From: NAK82 sp036172345
Lineage (GTDB): Bacteria > Chloroflexota > Anaerolineae > 4572-78 > NAK82
NCBI GenBank assembly: GCA_036172345.1
Contig: JASFBB010000131.1
Location: 1 to 22,592 of the forward strand
Direction: 5' to 3'
DNA length: 22,592 bases
The notes below the pieces were generated by a model. It saw only the letters and a list, made by a program, of their open reading frames with translations. It searched no databases and was not told the DNA's origin. Each line of letters starts with the position of its first letter. Within the stretch, counting starts at the first letter, position 1. The position numbers and the translations under genes were made by a program. Below, one piece after another: positions 15,783-22,592 of this stretch.

Positions 15783-16250
15783 TCACTCATCACCTGATAA
15801 AGCGGCAATGTAATCACCGACACGAATTTTTCCGCCATGCACCACACGGGCGCAGATGCCACCACGCCCCATCAGGGCACGCATCATCCCTGGCTCGGTG
15901 ATACTCTCCACATAAGAGCACGGTGGCCGAGGCCGATCGTACTCTAAAATGACCTCACCTACTTGAAACCGACGACCACGCAGCTGCTCTAACTGGATAC
16001 CGCGCGTCACAATGTTACGCCGATGCTCGCCGTTGTGCACGTGGATGCCCGTCATCCGGAAGATCTTGTCCAGGTGTTCTCCCTGGATTAACGTCACCTG
16101 ACACTCATCGATACCCGTCCAGTAACCGGTACGGCTGCAATAACGATCGCCTTTCAAGCCGCACCCTTCAAGGGCGACCACCTCGTTGACCGCCTGCATC
16201 GGCTGTCCACCCGCCGCGACGACAAAGATAGCCTCGATTGTACCCCGCAT
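15783..16250 (-). CDS. MOSC-domain protein
   Basis: A 155-residue stand-alone MOSC domain. MOSC domains occur at the C-terminus of molybdenum-cofactor sulfurases and are thought to carry sulfur on a conserved Cys. Visible marks: GCGLKGDRY near 30; QVTLIQGEHLD; HRRNIVTRGIQLEQLRGRRF with VGEVILEYDRPRPPC, containing the conserved Cys; and RGGICARVVHGGKIRVGDY. This single-domain form is common in bacteria, and its substrate is usually unknown. ATG 16250 is preceded by GGGG about 8 bases upstream. It heads a three-gene cluster with the CPRCG and GYPPCC proteins. No molybdopterin biosynthesis or molybdoenzyme gene is in the window. Confidence 0.92.
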   Translation of the reverse strand: MRGTIEAIFVVAAGGQPMQAVNEVVALEGCGLKGDRYCSRTGYWTGIDECQVTLIQGEHLDKIFRMTGIHVHNGEHRRNIVTRGIQLEQLRGRRFQVGEVILEYDRPRPPCSYVESITEPGMMRALMGRGGICARVVHGGKIRVGDYIAALSGDE

Positions 16251-16359
16251 ATTCCAACCCCTTGTGCCAATAACCCGGATAGACTCGAAAACTCAATGCA
16301 GAAGCCGCACCTACAGAAGATTCAATCACAGACGATTTGCCAAGGCAAACGCGCACCTC

Positions 16360-16409
16360 AAAAAATGACGGCTCGGTTGTGCCTCATCCAACGGGACAAG
16401 ACACAACCG
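16360..16409 (-). terminator. Probable transcription terminator after the M24 gene
   Basis: Minus strand: CGGTTGTG (16409-16402), then after about 20 bases its exact complement CACAACCG (16381-16374), then six T (16365-16360). Two further pairs can form inside the stem after one mismatch. Eight bases separate stem and T run, so efficiency is uncertain. The position, 47 bases past the end of the M24-protein gene and before the MOSC gene, suits the end of the LacI-transporter operon. Confidence 0.5.
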
Positions 16410-16455
16410 GCCACCACACTTAGGATCGAAGCACGCTCAAATCTTCAGCGCGTAG

Positions 16456-17616
16456 CTAGATGACAATGATCTCGCGTCGATAGGAAGAGAATTGCTCCAC
16501 ACCTTCCTTGGTGACCCGCACCCCATCTTCCCAACGCGCACCGTAATGTGGGGTATACAAGAAACAATCTACCTGGAAAGTATAATTCTCCTGCAAAATG
16601 TAATCCGAGTTGGTCTCGATCCAAGGATGTTCGCACTCCATCAGGCCAATGCCGTGGCACGGACCATAGAGGATGCAGTCACCATACCCTTGCTGCGTGA
16701 TGAAATCCTGCACCGCTAACGCCACATCACGCGCGGGCACACCAGCACGTATGACCTCCATCGTCTTTGCTGATGCATCTAACCCCACCTGAAGAAACTT
16801 GCGGATTTCATCCGACATGTGTCCCAACACGATCGGCCGTCCCACGCTGGACGAGTAACCTCCCACGCGCGCACCGATGTTAAGCTGGATAATCTCGCCC
16901 TCTGCTAACTTTTTGGCGGTAGGTCGCCCAATGGCGTTGGCACTATTGCGACCGGAAAGCACATAGAGAGGATGGCCCTCATACTCTGCACCCAGCTCAT
17001 ACATCTTTGCCTGAGCAATACCCACCACCTGGGTCTCACTCATACCGGGTCTGATATGGTTCAGCACTGCCTCCATCGCCTGTTCGGAAATCTGAAAAGC
17101 ACGCCGCAGCAAAGCGAGCTCGTTCTCACTCTTCATCTTGCGCATCTCGATGAGGATGTCATCGGCACGCACCAACTCCCCGCCGGCCATCACGCGTCGC
17201 AGCGCCTCGTAAACCGGCGCCACAATGATCGGATAACCCACCAGCCCCAGGCGCTTCACACCCTTGCCGTGCGAGACCTCGTCGAACACGCTGACAAATG
17301 TGTCCAGCTGCTTGCCGGGATATTCTGGTTCGGCTGACTCACGAAACTCTAGAATCTGGCGGATCTTCTCAATCTTGCTGCGGCTTTGAGCGTAGGTTAA
17401 GCTTTCCGGCCCAATGATCAAAACAGGATCGCCCTCCACTGGCACCAGCACTCCAGCTGTCTCAAATGCGGGCCAATAATCGGAGAGATACCGCACATTC
17501 TGAGGTTCCGCCTCGCTGCCGAAGGCGAACAAGGTATCAAGCCCCCGCCTGGCAAGCTCCTGCTGGACACGCCTGACACGTTCTTGAAACTCTGCCTTGG
17601 GGATTTCGGTGACCAT
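16456..17616 (-). CDS. M24-family (creatinase/aminopeptidase P-fold) protein with altered metal site
   Basis: A 386-residue protein with an N-terminal creatinase-like domain (QQELARRGLDTLFAFGSE...NVRYLSDYWP) and a C-terminal pita-bread domain starting around 155 (EMRKMKSENELALLRRA). Canonical Xaa-Pro peptidases use Asp, Asp, His, Glu and Glu to bind two metals. Here the first Asp is Asn246 (QLNIGAR), the second is Ser257 (GYSSSVGR), while His321 (PCHGIGL), Glu329 (ECEHP) and Glu363 (WEDGV) remain, and the His of HExP is Cys328. This points away from an ordinary dipeptidase and towards a creatinase- or ectoine-hydrolase-like metal-independent enzyme. AAGGAG precedes ATG 17616. It is last in the LacI-ABC operon, so it may act on the imported compound. 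Confidence 0.88.
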   Translation of the reverse strand: MVTEIPKAEFQERVRRVQQELARRGLDTLFAFGSEAEPQNVRYLSDYWPAFETAGVLVPVEGDPVLIIGPESLTYAQSRSKIEKIRQILEFRESAEPEYPGKQLDTFVSVFDEVSHGKGVKRLGLVGYPIIVAPVYEALRRVMAGGELVRADDILIEMRKMKSENELALLRRAFQISEQAMEAVLNHIRPGMSETQVVGIAQAKMYELGAEYEGHPLYVLSGRNSANAIGRPTAKKLAEGEIIQLNIGARVGGYSSSVGRPIVLGHMSDEIRKFLQVGLDASAKTMEVIRAGVPARDVALAVQDFITQQGYGDCILYGPCHGIGLMECEHPWIETNSDYILQENYTFQVDCFLYTPHYGARWEDGVRVTKEGVEQFSSYRREIIVI

Positions 17617-17700
17617 AGTACTCGCTCCTTGTGATGGGTGATTGTGTTACTCTAGCTAGGTGATCCTTACCCTGGAAATATCACGCCAATTATCGTACCG

Positions 17701-18516
17701 TCAACCTTTCACAGCACCAAACGTCAATCCTCGCACCAGGTAACGCTGGAGCAATAACGCCAGGATAATCACTGGCACAATCGCAATAAGACTTGTCGCA
17801 TACACCCGCTCCCATAGAATGGTGTCCGCACCCACCATAGCTGGGATCACCACAGTGAGCGGAGTCACCCGAGAGCGGGAGAAGATGAAAGCCAAAATGA
17901 ACTCATTCCAGGCGAAAATGAAAGTAAAGAAGGACACCGCTACCAAACCCGGCAAGCTCAAGGGCAACACAATTCGAGTGAAGACCTGCCAGCGAGAGCT
18001 GCCGTCCACAAGAGCAGCTTCCTCGATCTCAACGGGTATCTCTTGAAAGAAGCCTTGCAAAAGCCAGATAGCATAGGGTAGATTGAACACCGTGTCCGCA
18101 ATGATCAGGCCATGATAGGTATCAAGCAGCTTCAGCTTATCAAAAAGGATGAACAACGGCAGAGCAATGGATACAGGAGGGAGCATCTGGATCACAAGCA
18201 GTAGCAGAATGAAGTTCTTGCCTCCCCATCGATAGCGTGCAACTGCGTAAGCTCCCATACAACCCAGACCAACCGAAAGAATCATAGTGGAAGTAGCAAT
18301 AATTAAGCTGTCCTTGAGCCCCTTACCCCCAGTGGTTTGCAGCGAATCCTGGTAAGCTTTCAGATCCACCCGTGGCGGAATGAATTGCGGAGGGTCGGTG
18401 AAGAACTCGCCTGTGCGCTTGAAAGAGTTGATCACCATCCAGTACAAAGGGAACAATGTTATGATAAGCAATATCCCGATCAATAAGAATCGGATTGCAG
18501 ATGCTCTGCACTTCAT
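17701..18516 (-). CDS. Sugar-type ABC transporter permease (MalG/UgpE-like)
   Basis: A 271-residue inner-membrane permease of the CUT1 carbohydrate transporter class. The first membrane helix is IRFLLIGILLIITLFPLYWM, followed by VINSFKRTGEFF, typical of MalG-type subunits. The ATPase-docking EAA loop is IEEAALVDGSSRWQVFTRIVLPLSLPG, and FIFAWNEFILAFIFS follows. The C-terminus reads QRYLVRGLTFGAVKG, with the family-typical GAVKG end. ATG 18516 follows GGAG closely, 15 bp after the partner permease gene. No ATPase gene is in the operon, which is common for CUT1 systems that share one MsmK-like ATPase. The substrate is undefined: the family suggests a saccharide or glycerol-phosphate derivative. 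Confidence 0.93.
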   Translation of the reverse strand: MKCRASAIRFLLIGILLIITLFPLYWMVINSFKRTGEFFTDPPQFIPPRVDLKAYQDSLQTTGGKGLKDSLIIATSTMILSVGLGCMGAYAVARYRWGGKNFILLLLVIQMLPPVSIALPLFILFDKLKLLDTYHGLIIADTVFNLPYAIWLLQGFFQEIPVEIEEAALVDGSSRWQVFTRIVLPLSLPGLVAVSFFTFIFAWNEFILAFIFSRSRVTPLTVVIPAMVGADTILWERVYATSLIAIVPVIILALLLQRYLVRGLTFGAVKG

Positions 18517-18531
18517 GCTCTCTCCTCAATT

Positions 18532-19428
18532 TCAGCGGGAAAGCCTGCCAAACAGCGCCCGCACCATGAGCAACGTGATAACCAATTGCATATATGAGAG
18601 GGCTGAGGCGTAACCGATGCTGAAGAAGTTGAATCCACGCTGGTAGGCGTACATGTTCATCGTCTGAGTGGCAATACCGGGTCCTCCGCCGGTTGTGACA
18701 TAGATGATATCAAACAACTTGAGGTCCTCAATCGCTCGGATCAGAACAACCACGATTACGATTGGCATCAGGAGAGGCAGCGTCACACGCCAGAAAAGTT
18801 GCCAGCTGGATGCGCCGTCCACCATAGCCGCATCCACCAGCTCCTGAGGGACAGACTGCAAGCCAGCCAGCACAACCAACATCACGAACGGGAACCACTC
18901 CCAGCCATTGGCAAGAACGATCCCGGCTACAGCCGCCATCGGATTCGAGAGCCATAGCACAGGAGGCAGCCCCACCAGCTTGAGGAAGTAGTTGAGAGGG
19001 CCAAAGCGGTCATTTAAAATCATGCGGAATACAAAACCCACCACCACAGGAGCAATGGTGGTCGGGAGCAGCAACAGGGATACAATTGCGCTCCGGCCCT
19101 GAAACTCTCGATTCACCAGCAGTGCCGTACCAAGGCCCACGGCCAGCTGGAGCACGGCACCCGCCACGACCGTGATGGCGCTGATCTTCACCGCATGCCA
19201 AAAGGTGGGATCGTTGATTACACGCAAATAGTTTTGAAGTCCTACAAAACTCAAAGGCACCGGCAGAGCCAGCTCATATTTGTGCAGGCTAATCACAATG
19301 CCATAAGCTAGCGGAAACAGACATATAGCTAAGATCACCAACAAGCTGGGAGAGATCAGCATTGTTGCGAACATTTGATCAGCTTGGCGCTTGGAGCGTG
19401 TCCTCTTCCCAGATGCAAAAAGAGCCAT
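18532..19428 (-). CDS. Sugar-type ABC transporter permease (MalF/UgpA-like)
   Basis: A 298-residue permease with six predicted membrane helices. The first is MLISPSLLVILAICLFPLAYG, and the periplasmic segment FVGLQNYLRVINDPTFW is typical of the MalF/UgpA group. The EAA loop is ELVDAAMVDGASSWQLFWRVTLPLLMP. ATG 19428 was chosen over the GTG at 19434 because AGAGG lies 5 bases upstream of the ATG and the GTG sits within that site. It forms the heterodimeric channel with the MalG-like subunit encoded 15 bp downstream. It is separated from the binding-protein gene by about 135 bases that contain a perfect stem-loop. Confidence 0.93.
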   Translation of the reverse strand: MALFASGKRTRSKRQADQMFATMLISPSLLVILAICLFPLAYGIVISLHKYELALPVPLSFVGLQNYLRVINDPTFWHAVKISAITVVAGAVLQLAVGLGTALLVNREFQGRSAIVSLLLLPTTIAPVVVGFVFRMILNDRFGPLNYFLKLVGLPPVLWLSNPMAAVAGIVLANGWEWFPFVMLVVLAGLQSVPQELVDAAMVDGASSWQLFWRVTLPLLMPIVIVVVLIRAIEDLKLFDIIYVTTGGGPGIATQTMNMYAYQRGFNFFSIGYASALSYMQLVITLLMVRALFGRLSR

Positions 19429-19506
19429 CTTCACCTCTCACAACCGATTTGTCCACTGGGCAGCAATGACAACGCCATTGCAGAACAGGCCAGAAGAGCT
19501 GTTTAA

Positions 19507-19541
19507 GGGATGTGAGCGGACCCTCAGGTTGCTCACATCCC
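19507..19541 (-). promoter_or_regulatory. Intercistronic stem-loop between binding-protein and permease genes
   Basis: GGGATGTGAGC (19507-19517) and its exact complement GCTCACATCCC (19531-19541) enclose a 13-base loop. No T run follows on the minus strand, so it is not a classical terminator. Lying just after the solute-binding-protein gene, it resembles the mRNA-stabilising hairpins that keep binding-protein levels above permease levels in transporter operons. That role is inferred. Confidence 0.6.
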
Positions 19542-19563
19542 CTGACGAAGTGCACCTCTTTAC

Positions 19564-21017
19564 CTACGGCTGTATGCCAACCTCTTCCCAGACCTGCAGC
19601 ATTTGCTGATAGATCGCTTTCTGAGTATCACGCCCAAGTGTATCTGTGATCTCATCCCACTGCCGAGCTACCTCGTCCAGCGTGGCTTGAGCGTCGGCGT
19701 CTGGCGTGGTCAGATACGTATTCAAAGCAATCGCCAGCGAGTTGAGGTATTGCTCCGTACCAGGAATGCTCATCTCAGGGAAACCGTTCTCCAGGTTGGC
19801 ACGAATGCCATTCAGATAGTTCGCCGCCTGTTCCGGGGTAGGGAACATTTCGAAGGCACCCACATGCTCATAGTGAGAGTAACGGAAGGGATCCTGCCCC
19901 GTCTGAGGGCTGGAGACATACCCCAAGCTCGCCTCGTCGCTCATGTACCGTGCAACCTGATAGGCCTTAGCAGGGTCCTTGGCCCATTTTGTCACACCGA
20001 TGACACGACCGCCCGCCATCACAGGACGATGCACCACCGTACCGTTAACCTCTGTGCCCGGCACCAGTGCTGTTCCAATCTTGCCCGCGATCTTGGAGAT
20101 TTCAGGATTCTGTCCCACCCGGCCGGGATCGGTCCACTGGATCTCCATAGCAACACGGCCTTGCAGGAAGATGGCCTGGAGCTCGTCGAAGCCATAGGTG
20201 ATGGTCTCCGGCGGAGCGTACTGGAATTCTTGCTTGTACATCTCCAACGCCTTGACGGCGGCAGGCGAGTTGATCAACGGTTTCATGTTCTCGTCAAAGT
20301 AGGTAAAGCCCATGCTGGCGGCATAGTTCAGATACCAAGCGTACTGGAAGTCCTTTTGCCCGTAGGTGGCCGTGCCATAAAAGTCTTCAGTCAACGTCTC
20401 GCCGGCTAACTTGTCGCCCGCCTTGCGCGTGAAGAACTGCGCAATGTCCAGATACTGTTGCCAGGTCTCGGGTGGTGCCAATGGATAACCATACTTGGCC
20501 TCAAATGCTTGGCTCTCCTCCTCGTTTTCGAAGAGGTCAGTGCGATAGAATAGAGCCAGCACGTCACCATCATAGGGAAGCGCGTAGTAGTCGTCTCCAA
20601 CTTTGCCGTATAGGTCACGAAAAGCGGGCACAATGTCATCCATATCGGCACCCGGCCCACTGTTAATATAGGGGGTCAATGGGATCAGATAGCCATTTGC
20701 GACGAAATCACCCAGGTGCTTAGGATAGAAGACCACAATATCGAAAGCCCCCGTTCCGGCGACAAATTCGGTTTTCAGCTTCGTGTAGAGATCCTCAAAT
20801 GAGAACCCGAGAATCTCCAGGTCAACCCCGAACTCTGTCTCCATCTGCTGCTCGTTCCAGAACCAGGCAATTTGGTTGTTGCCGCCATCACCGGCGACCA
20901 CCAGCTTAACCTTATCCTGAGCGATCGCTTGAGGCGCGGCGGTGTGGCCAAAGTACCCCACCACAGACCGAGTAGGGCAAGCACAGTCAGAGCCCAATAC
21001 ATCCATCGTGTACGCAT
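19564..21017 (-). CDS. Family 1 (sugar-type) solute-binding protein, frameshift in the signal peptide
   Basis: The mature part (KVKLVVAGDGGNNQIAWFW... to WEEVGIQP) is a full CUT1-type binding protein: FEDLYTKLKTEF, DIVVFYPKHLGDFVANG, YYALPYDGDVLALFYRTDLFE, AMEIQWTDPGR. It resembles trehalose/maltose or glycerol-phosphate binding proteins, ligand unknown. A perfect AGGAGG precedes ATG 21017, which opens a Sec signal peptide, MRTRWMYWALTVLALLGLWWG, in a different frame. Adding one G to the G4 tract (plus C4 at 20956-20959) joins them to give ...LWWGYFGHTAAPQAIAQDKVK, a sensible 484-residue precursor. Without it, the only start in the mature frame (21006) lacks a signal peptide. The cause is either a one-base deletion or a sequencing error. 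Confidence 0.88.
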
Positions 21018-21110
21018 AGCATCCTCCTTTTGGGATAATGAGGAAAAGCCGATCGCATGTGCAACCAAGAAATTACGCAGCTGTTACCCTCAGAGTGGAA
21101 CACCTCCTTT

Positions 21111-22196
21111 CTATCCCTCATGCAGATGAGACCCCTTTTCCCATACTCTTCGCCTGTTTCCCGATGCAAAGCGGCATCCACATGACTCGCCAATCACTAA
21201 CTGCACGGGCACTCTTACATAGCGCGTCGGCTGCTCGCGATACCCCCCCTTCATCACAGCCTCCAACACCAATCGAGCAGCCTCCTCGCCAATCCTCTCC
21301 CAGTCATAATGCAGTGTGGTCAAGACGGGTCGTAAGAAAGTGCCAAACTCAATCCCATCAAACGAGACAACTGCTACGTCCCGCGGCACATGCCAGCCAT
21401 ACTCTTGAACAGCGTACAAAGCCCCCATGCACATTAAGTTGTTACTGCTGAAAATAGCCGTAGGTGGCGATTCACTTTTCAACCACCCTTGGCTGATGCG
21501 ATATCCATCTTCTACCGACCAGTTGCCAGCAGCTATCAGCACTTGATCAGATGCGTAACCCGCCTCAAGCAATGCTTGCAGACAGCCCTTCACGCGCTCT
21601 TGGGCATGACTCTCAGCATCTGGGCCAGCCAGAATCCCGATGCGACGATGGCCATGCCCCAGCAGATGTCGCATCAGCTGATAAGCTCCCGTCTGATTCT
21701 CCGCGCTCACAACGCCACACTCAAAGCCGCCCAGGCAATTGTCTACAGACACAATAGGAATACCGTGCCGAATGGTTAACTCCTTGAAAGCCTCAAGGCA
21801 CTCCAGGGTCGCTGTAGAGGCCAGAATGATGCCCTCGACGCGACGAGCGAGCATTACCTCGGCAGCACGTTTCTCCTTCTTAGGATCGCGCCCGGTGTTC
21901 AGAATGAACAGATCAAACTCAGGTGACTTTACGCTGCTGATGTAACGTTCTGCGCCAATAACGGTATGGCCATAGAATGGGTTGGAAATGTCGTGAATGA
22001 TAAAACCGATAGTATAAGTGCGCCCATATTTCAGGCGGCGCGCAACAGGATTGGGTCGGTATTGCAGCGCTTGGATAGCTTCTAACACACGCTGGCGAGT
22101 GGAGGCATCGATATAGGCTGCGTCTCGCACGACACGCGAGACGGTGCTCACCGATACGCCGGCAGCTTTGGCCACATCTTTCAAGGTGACAGCCAT
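21111..22196 (-). CDS. LacI-family transcriptional regulator
   Basis: A 361-residue repressor. The N-terminal helix-turn-helix is VTLKDVAKAAGVSVSTVSRV (about 3-22), followed by the hinge helix region QYRPNPVARRLKYGRTYTIGF. The periplasmic-binding-protein-like core includes DISNPFYGHTVIGAE, VEGIILAS, HRRIGILAG, TAIFSSNNLMCMGAL and VAVVSFDGIEF. The C-terminus carries a short ESCGCRFASG extension with two Cys. GAGAGGG precedes ATG 22196. It is the first gene of the minus-strand transporter/M24 operon and lies directly behind a promoter with a large palindrome. It probably represses itself and the operon until an imported ligand binds. Confidence 0.95.
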   Translation of the reverse strand: MAVTLKDVAKAAGVSVSTVSRVVRDAAYIDASTRQRVLEAIQALQYRPNPVARRLKYGRTYTIGFIIHDISNPFYGHTVIGAERYISSVKSPEFDLFILNTGRDPKKEKRAAEVMLARRVEGIILASTATLECLEAFKELTIRHGIPIVSVDNCLGGFECGVVSAENQTGAYQLMRHLLGHGHRRIGILAGPDAESHAQERVKGCLQALLEAGYASDQVLIAAGNWSVEDGYRISQGWLKSESPPTAIFSSNNLMCMGALYAVQEYGWHVPRDVAVVSFDGIEFGTFLRPVLTTLHYDWERIGEEAARLVLEAVMKGGYREQPTRYVRVPVQLVIGESCGCRFASGNRRRVWEKGSHLHEG

Positions 22197-22219
22197 TGTA
22201 ACGCCCTCTCAACCGGGGC

Positions 22220-22246
22220 TGGCAACGTTATCTGACAACGTTGCCA
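22220..22246. promoter_or_regulatory. Palindromic operator upstream of lacI-type gene
   Basis: TGGCAACGTT (22220-22229) and AACGTTGCCA (22237-22246) are exact inverted repeats around a 7-base spacer. Each half also contains a CG-centred AACGTT core of the kind LacI-family hinge helices bind, so two overlapping 14-bp operators are possible (TGGCAACGTTATCT and TGACAACGTTGCCA). It begins about 10 bases downstream of the predicted -10 box and about 24 bases before ATG 22196, a position suited to repression. Confidence 0.7.
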
Positions 22247-22256
22247 AACAGCTACC

Positions 22257-22285
22257 ATTATCGCACACAATACAACCAGAGTCAA
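22257..22285 (-). promoter_or_regulatory. Predicted sigma-70 promoter of the lacI-transporter operon
   Basis: On the minus strand, TTGACT (22285-22280) and GATAAT (22262-22257) are separated by exactly 17 bases, each matching consensus at 5 of 6 positions. Initiation would fall just before the palindromic operator. This is the best promoter match I found in the window. A TTGACA at 22301-22296 has no suitable -10 partner. Confidence 0.6.
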
Positions 22286-22379
22286 GCTCAGTTTTTGTCA
22301 ACTTTATTAAATCCCACATAGTAGAACGAATCTGAGGGTGTTGAAAAACCTCTCAGTCTATTTCTACCCACAATCCTGC

Positions 22380-22403
22380 AGGGGCACGGCATGCCGTGCC
22401 CCT
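22380..22403. repeat. Hairpin 1 of the array: perfect 24-bp palindrome
   Basis: AGGGGCACGGCA is followed immediately by its exact reverse complement. The GC-rich core is CACGGCA/TGCCGTG. The palindrome has no loop, so it would extrude as a cruciform or fold as an RNA hairpin with the central bases unpaired. Confidence 0.9.
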
Positions 22404-22455
22404 ACGGCCGTAATGCCCCGCAAGGCGCCCTGCCTATTTCTACCTGCAACCCAGT

Positions 22456-22479
22456 AGGGGCAAATGATTATTTGCCCCT
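22456..22479. repeat. Hairpin 2 of the array: 10-bp arms, GATT loop
   Basis: AGGGGCAAAT (22456-22465) pairs exactly with ATTTGCCCCT (22470-22479) around a four-base loop. The GGGGC/GCCCC base is shared with hairpin 1, while the upper stem is AT-rich instead of GC-rich. Confidence 0.9.
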
Positions 22480-22525
22480 GCCGTTGTAATGCCCCGGAGA
22501 GCTCCCGTCTATTCCTACAGGGGTG

Positions 22526-22554
22526 GTAGGGGCGGGTTCTGAACCCGTCCCTAC
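22526..22554. repeat. Hairpin 3 of the array: 14-bp arms, 1-base loop
   Basis: GTAGGGGCGGGTTC (22526-22539) and GAACCCGTCCCTAC (22541-22554) pair with one mismatch, which would be a G-U wobble in RNA, around a single T. This third upper-stem sequence (GGGTTC/GAACCC) is unrelated to the other two. Confidence 0.88.
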
Positions 22555-22592
22555 GTGGTAATGCCTTGGAGGACTTTTTCAACGCCCTCAAG

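Larger units (their letters stand above)
22358..22565. repeat. Three tandem ~75-bp units, each with a hairpin
   Basis: Each unit begins CTATTTCTACC (22358, 22434; CTATTCCTAC at 22509), holds a GGGGC...GCCCC-type hairpin, and ends with TAATGCC (22411, 22487, 22559). Periods are 76 and 72-76 bases. Flanks are well conserved between units, while the hairpin cores differ completely in sequence but not in pairing. Confidence 0.85.
22334..22589. mobile_element. 256-bp MITE-like element carrying three hairpin repeats
   Basis: The left end GAGGGTGTTGAAAAA (22334-22348) is identical to the end of the element at 11148. The right end TTTTTCAACGCCCTC (22575-22589) is its complement with one mismatch. 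Beyond the right-hand repeat, the inner sequence GTCC also matches the left end of the first element. The interior is non-coding and made of three tandem units of about 75 bp, each with a hairpin. The target-site duplication cannot be judged because the window ends 3 bases later. Confidence 0.7.

Noticed and set aside
16336..16349. Short palindrome TTTGCC-AA-GGCAAA upstream of the MOSC gene
   Set aside because: Could be an operator, but 6-bp arms are too short to claim, no second copy was found, and no convincing promoter could be aligned with it.
19603..20409. Plus-strand open frame of 268 codons opposite the binding-protein gene
   Set aside because: Arg/His-rich antisense shadow without domain features; the minus-strand binding protein is clearly coding here.
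22358..22570. CRISPR-like array from the regularly spaced repeats near the right edge
   Set aside because: The segments between hairpins are conserved rather than unique spacers, units are ~75 bp, and no cas gene is present.
22364..22591. Minus-strand 75-codon open frame at the right edge
   Set aside because: It only translates the hairpin repeats of the MITE-like element and has no features of a protein.

Overview
This window looks like a bacterial chromosome segment, most plausibly from a Chloroflexota (Anaerolineae-like) thermophile or a metagenome-assembled relative. That is an inference from overall gene style, the hyp cluster, the Sec-exported binding proteins and GTAGGGGC...GCCCCTAC-type palindromes. 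No rRNA, tRNA or marker gene is present to confirm it. Nearly everything right of position 2190 is on the minus strand; only the first 2.2 kb is on plus.

Layout. (1) 1-801: two headless pieces of a radical SAM/SPASM protein lie head to head on opposite strands. (2) 915-2182 (+): a DUF302 protein is translationally coupled to an Mrp/NBP35-type P-loop ATPase. (3) 8022-2192 (-): a complete, tightly packed [NiFe]-hydrogenase maturation operon, hypA-hypB-hypF-hypC-hypD-hypE, converges on mrp with a 9-bp gap. No hydrogenase structural gene is in the window. (4) 11045-8037 (-): a restriction-modification pair sits directly in front of hypA (14-bp gap). It consists of a PmeII-like endonuclease broken by a one-base frameshift in a C6/G6 tract and a zinc-ribbon-rich DNA methyltransferase. 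(5) 11148-11237: a 90-bp MITE-like element with perfect 15-bp terminal inverted repeats. (6) 14722-11291 (-): a family-5 peptide/nickel-type ABC transporter (binding protein and two permeases, no ATPases), preceded by a promoter-like sequence and a terminator-like leader hairpin. (7) 16250-14948 (-): three overlapping or near-contiguous small genes, namely a MOSC-domain protein, a CPRCG zinc-type protein and a Cys-rich GYPPCC protein. (8) 22196-16456 (-): a LacI regulator, a sugar-type binding protein with a frameshifted signal peptide, two MalF/MalG-type permeases, and an M24-fold protein that has lost two metal ligands. A strong promoter with a large palindromic operator precedes lacI. (9) 22334-22589: a second element with the same terminal repeats, carrying three ~75-bp tandem units. 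Each unit contains a hairpin whose loop-proximal stem sequence differs but remains base-paired.

How the parts fit together. hypA-F, C, D and E together supply everything needed to build and insert the Fe(CN)2CO-Ni site of a [NiFe] hydrogenase. The neighbouring family-5 transporter could supply nickel, but it could equally take up peptides. The R-M pair and the first MITE lie between transporter and hyp operon and look like an insertion into this neighbourhood. The lacI block reads as a self-contained catabolic operon: regulator, importer and a hydrolase-fold protein.

Two one-base frameshifts lie in short homopolymers (about 10684-10689 and 20956-20959), and the radical SAM gene has an inversion-like arrangement. 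Sequencing or assembly error must therefore be excluded before biological meaning is assigned to these breaks.
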